Shown here: positions 5,329-7,461 of the stretch, one piece after another
How positions within the stretch are numbered: the stretch's first letter is position 1
Layout of the letters: every line of letters begins with the position of its first letter
From: Bacteroidota bacterium
GTDB taxonomy: Bacteria > Bacteroidota > Bacteroidia > Chitinophagales > Chitinophagaceae
NCBI GenBank assembly: GCA_023433755.1
Contig: JAEYUA010000027.1
Location: 1 to 7,461 of the forward strand
Length of the DNA: 7,461 nt
Reading direction: 5' to 3'
Program-made: the position numbers and the translations under genes
Notes under the pieces: generated by a model
Database searches by the model: none
Seen by the model: the letters and a program-made list of their open reading frames with translations, nothing else
Told to the model about the DNA's origin: nothing

Positions 5329-6498
5329 ATGACTGAAGAAAAGAAACTATTTAAGGTAACAATCGATAACATCACCATCGAGGTGGAGCCGGGAACGACA
5401 GTTCTGCAGGCTGCACGGAAAATAGGAGGTGATATTGTCCCACCGGCCATGTGTTACTACAGCAAGCTGAAACACACCGGTGGATATTGCCGCACCTGCC
5501 TGGTGAGGGTGGCTGCCGGCTCAACCGCCGACCCGCGCCCCATGCCCAAGCTCGTAGCCAGTTGCCGCACCGCGGTAATGGATGGCATGATCGTAGAAAA
5601 CATCACCAACCCCGCCGTGCTCGAAGCAAGGAAAGGTGTGGTGGAATTTCTCCTCATCAATCATCCCCTCGACTGCCCCGTGTGCGACCAGGCAGGAGAG
5701 TGCGACCTGCAGGACCTCAGTTATGAGCATGGCAATGAAGGCAGCCGCTACGATTTTAAAAGACGCACCTTCGAAAGAATTGATATCGGCCCGTTGATCC
5801 AGTTGCACATGACCCGTTGCATTCTCTGCTATCGTTGTGTACATACAGCCAACCAGGTAGCAGGCAACCGGGAACATGGTGTGCTCGACCGCGGCGACCA
5901 CGCGCAGATCGCCACTTACATCCAGGAATCTCTCGACAGTGAATTCATCGGGAATGTAATTGATGTTTGCCCCGTAGGCGCACTCACTGACCGCACTTTC
6001 CGTTTCAAAAACCGTGTATGGTTCACCAAACCGGTGGATGCCCACCGCGACTGTCCTACCTGCAAGGGTAAGGTAAGACTTTGGATGAGAGGAGACGATG
6101 TGCTCAGGGTTACCGCGAGAAAAGACCAGTGGGGAGAAGTGGAGGAATGGATCTGTAATGAATGCCGTTTCGAAAAGAAAAAAGTTACCGACTGGGTGAT
6201 CGAAGGACCAACAAAAGTTGACAGGCATTCCGTGATCAGCCAGGGACATTATACCAATATCACAAAGCCGGCGGAAACCATCGCTGCGGTGATGGATGGA
6301 AGACAGCCCAGGCTGCTGATGGATATTCACAAAGTAAGCGAGGTCAATACAGTGGACCTGAATGTACTTCCCGGCCCGGCCACGGGAAAAACTTTTAGTG
6401 GAGATCCAATGGCTTCGGGAACCAATATCACAGATGTGAAGAAAGGATATGATAGTAACAAGGCGGGAACGGATTCAACCAATCCCAACACGCCCTGA
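5329..6498 (+). CDS. nuoG: NADH-quinone oxidoreductase subunit G, short form (NuoG, Fe-S domains only)
   Basis: NuoG relays electrons from NuoF towards NuoI. From the ATG at 5329 it has 389 residues, far shorter than the ~900 of E. coli because the molybdopterin-oxidoreductase-like domain is missing. Such short forms are, as I recall, common in Bacteroidota. Ligands in order: N1b C42, C54, C57, C79; His-ligated N5 H112, C116, C119, C125 (HPLDCPVCDQAGEC); N4 C164, C167, C170, C214. A further CxxC pair (C242, C245) and CxxC pair (C276, C279) stand where N7 is expected, but the usual CxxCxxxC spacing is absent (V249 at the third place), so this may be a modified cluster or zinc site. Residues ~350-389 are rich in Gly, Ser, Thr, Asn and Pro, probably disordered. 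An in-frame TTG at 5287 lies inside the inserted repeat, so it is rejected as start. Confidence 0.95.
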   Translation: MTEEKKLFKVTIDNITIEVEPGTTVLQAARKIGGDIVPPAMCYYSKLKHTGGYCRTCLVRVAAGSTADPRPMPKLVASCRTAVMDGMIVENITNPAVLEARKGVVEFLLINHPLDCPVCDQAGECDLQDLSYEHGNEGSRYDFKRRTFERIDIGPLIQLHMTRCILCYRCVHTANQVAGNREHGVLDRGDHAQIATYIQESLDSEFIGNVIDVCPVGALTDRTFRFKNRVWFTKPVDAHRDCPTCKGKVRLWMRGDDVLRVTARKDQWGEVEEWICNECRFEKKKVTDWVIEGPTKVDRHSVISQGHYTNITKPAETIAAVMDGRQPRLLMDIHKVSEVNTVDLNVLPGPATGKTFSGDPMASGTNITDVKKGYDSNKAGTDSTNPNTP

Positions 6499-6542
6499 TT
6501 AAAATTGAATAGAACAAAACAATCATAAATAGAGTTGCCTGC

Positions 6543-6550
6543 AAGGAGGG
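6543..6550 (+). promoter_or_regulatory. Strong Shine-Dalgarno-like AAGGAGGG set back from nuoH
   Basis: AAGGAGGG is a near-complete anti-16S match, which is notable in a window where almost no other gene has one. It lies 39 bp before the nuoH ATG at 6590, too far for normal initiation. The heptad array 6555-6584 occupies the space between. It may be coincidental, a standby site, or an original binding site pushed away by array growth. Confidence 0.3.
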
Positions 6551-6554
6551 TCAT

Positions 6555-6584
6555 TCTCGAAGTTCGCAGCTCAAAGCTCAAAGC
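6555..6584. repeat. Heptad array, GCTCAAA type, before nuoH
   Basis: The spacer reads in 7-bp phase as TCTCGAA (6555-6561), GTTCGCA (6562-6568), GCTCAAA (6569-6575), GCTCAAA (6576-6582) and GC. The last two full units are identical and the first two are diverged. It ends 5 bp before the nuoH ATG, the same placement as the TTTTGAA arrays before nuoE and nuoF, but with a different unit. Confidence 0.65.
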
Positions 6585-6589
6585 GCCTT

Positions 6590-7461
6590 ATGGATTTAGC
6601 AAATATTGACTGGTGGATCATAGTAGAGAAACTCATACTGATCTCGGTTATCATCGGGCTTTCTATGGTAGTGGCCATGTACAGCACCTATGCTGAAAGA
6701 AAGATCGCTGCCTTTCTCCAGGATCGTGTGGGTCCTGACCGTGCAGGTCCTTTCGGGATTTTGCAACCGATGGCGGATGGACTCAAGCTGTTCATGAAGG
6801 AAGAGATCATTCCCATGCTTTCTTCCAAATTCCTTTTTATACTTGGACCCATGCTGGCCATGATCACCGCCCTGCTCACCAGTGCAGTGATTCCCTGGGG
6901 CAGCACCATTGATATCGCCGGCCGCCAGGTTCCCCTGCAGATCGCAGATATCAATATCGGGATCCTTTATGTGTTTGGAGTGGTGAGCATGGGTGTTTAT
7001 GGTATAATGATTGGTGGTTGGGCATCCAACAATAAATTCTCACTGCTGGCATCCATCAGGGGAGCAGCCCAAATGATCTCTTATGAACTGGCCATGGGGT
7101 TATCGCTTATCGCGGTGCTGATGGTATCGGGTTCGCTGCGCCTGAGTGTGATCGTGGCCCAGCAGTCGGAAGGGTTGTTCAACTGGAACATCCTTTACCA
7201 GCCGCTTGGCTTTTTGATCTTTTTCATTTGTGCCCTTGCAGAATGTAACCGTACGCCATTCGATCTTCCTGAAGCGGAGAATGAACTCAACTTTGGTTAC
7301 CACCAGGAATATTCATCCATGAAACTGGGTTTTTATCTATTTGCCGAATACATCAATATGTTCATCAGCAGCGTGGTGATGGCCACCCTGTTTTTCGGAG
7401 GATATGATATTCCATTCTTCAACGAAGCAGAGGTATGGGGTAATCACTGGTGGGTTGGACT
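6590..7461 (+). CDS. nuoH: NADH-quinone oxidoreductase subunit H (NuoH), 3' end outside window
   Basis: NuoH is the membrane subunit that joins the peripheral arm to the proton-pumping arm and lines the quinone channel. The frame is open from the ATG at 6590 to the window edge, giving 290 complete codons with the C-terminus missing. Hydrophobic segments are visible at about residues 15-34, 81-102, 122-143, 165-180, 205-217 and 246-270. Family blocks are AERKIAAFLQDRVGPDRAGP (35-54) with LQPMADGLKLFMKE (58-71), and the acidic cytoplasmic loop AECNRTPFDLPEAENELNFG (217-236) followed by YHQEYSSMK (237-245). In the latter, homologues usually read SEL..GYHTEYSGM, so the substitutions are mild. The 91-bp gap from nuoG holds a heptad array and a displaced Shine-Dalgarno-like site. 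No frame damage is seen. Confidence 0.96.
   Translation, partial: MDLANIDWWIIVEKLILISVIIGLSMVVAMYSTYAERKIAAFLQDRVGPDRAGPFGILQPMADGLKLFMKEEIIPMLSSKFLFILGPMLAMITALLTSAVIPWGSTIDIAGRQVPLQIADINIGILYVFGVVSMGVYGIMIGGWASNNKFSLLASIRGAAQMISYELAMGLSLIAVLMVSGSLRLSVIVAQQSEGLFNWNILYQPLGFLIFFICALAECNRTPFDLPEAENELNFGYHQEYSSMKLGFYLFAEYINMFISSVVMATLFFGGYDIPFFNEAEVWGNHWWVG

Noticed and set aside
4741..5340. CRISPR-like reading of the spaced CGCAAAG repeats
   Set aside because: The repeats are in opposite orientations around a gene, with unequal spacing and no series of unique spacers, so this is not a CRISPR array.
5451..5726. Plus-strand 91-codon frame inside nuoG
   Set aside because: It is out of frame with the four-cluster NuoG protein, and its Arg/Pro/His-rich composition is typical of a frame-shifted shadow.
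5521..6330. Long minus-strand open frame (269 codons) opposite nuoG
   Set aside because: It lies wholly antisense to the conserved nuoG coding sequence, shows no recognisable motif, and is explained as a shadow of codon usage on the other strand.

Overview
This window carries part of a nuo operon (respiratory complex I, NADH:quinone oxidoreductase) from a Bacteroidota bacterium, most likely Chitinophagaceae or a close relative. The evidence is a NuoG of only about 389 residues with no molybdopterin domain, start codons mostly without Shine-Dalgarno sequences, 7-bp and 8-bp phased intergenic repeats, and an inserted GxxExxY gene. This family-level assignment is inference from gene style, not from a marker gene.

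Every gene reads on the + strand. The order is nuoC (11-598), nuoD (635-1864), nuoE (1940-2437), two tandem secreted NTF2-like/DUF4440 proteins (2439-2867 and 2868-3299), nuoF (3407-4777), a GxxExxY PD-(D/E)XK-like gene (4854-5228), short nuoG (5329-6498) and nuoH, which runs off the right edge (6590 onward). The window opens 10 bases before nuoC, so an upstream nuoB is expected but not visible. No gene-free stretch exceeds about 110 bases.

NuoE, NuoF and NuoG form the NADH-oxidising arm: FMN and NAD sites plus clusters N1a, N3, N1b, N5, N4 and an unusual N7-like site. NuoC and NuoD form the connecting and quinone-binding module, and NuoH is the membrane subunit that completes the quinone chamber. 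The iron-sulfur ligands of NuoE and NuoF and the quinone residues of NuoD are intact, so the complex looks functional.

The non-textbook content lies between the nuo genes. (1) A ~564-bp unit between nuoF and nuoG has 29-bp inverted ends (27 of 29 matching) made of 8-bp repeats and encloses the AT-rich GxxExxY gene. Its left end supplies the last codons and the stop of nuoF, and its right end stops 7 bp before the nuoG ATG. (2) Heptamer arrays (TTTTGAA/TTTTGAC or GCTCAAA types) sit before nuoE, nuoF and nuoH, and degenerately before nuoD. (3) Two duplicated DUF4440 genes are packed without spacers behind nuoE, splitting nuoE from nuoF.
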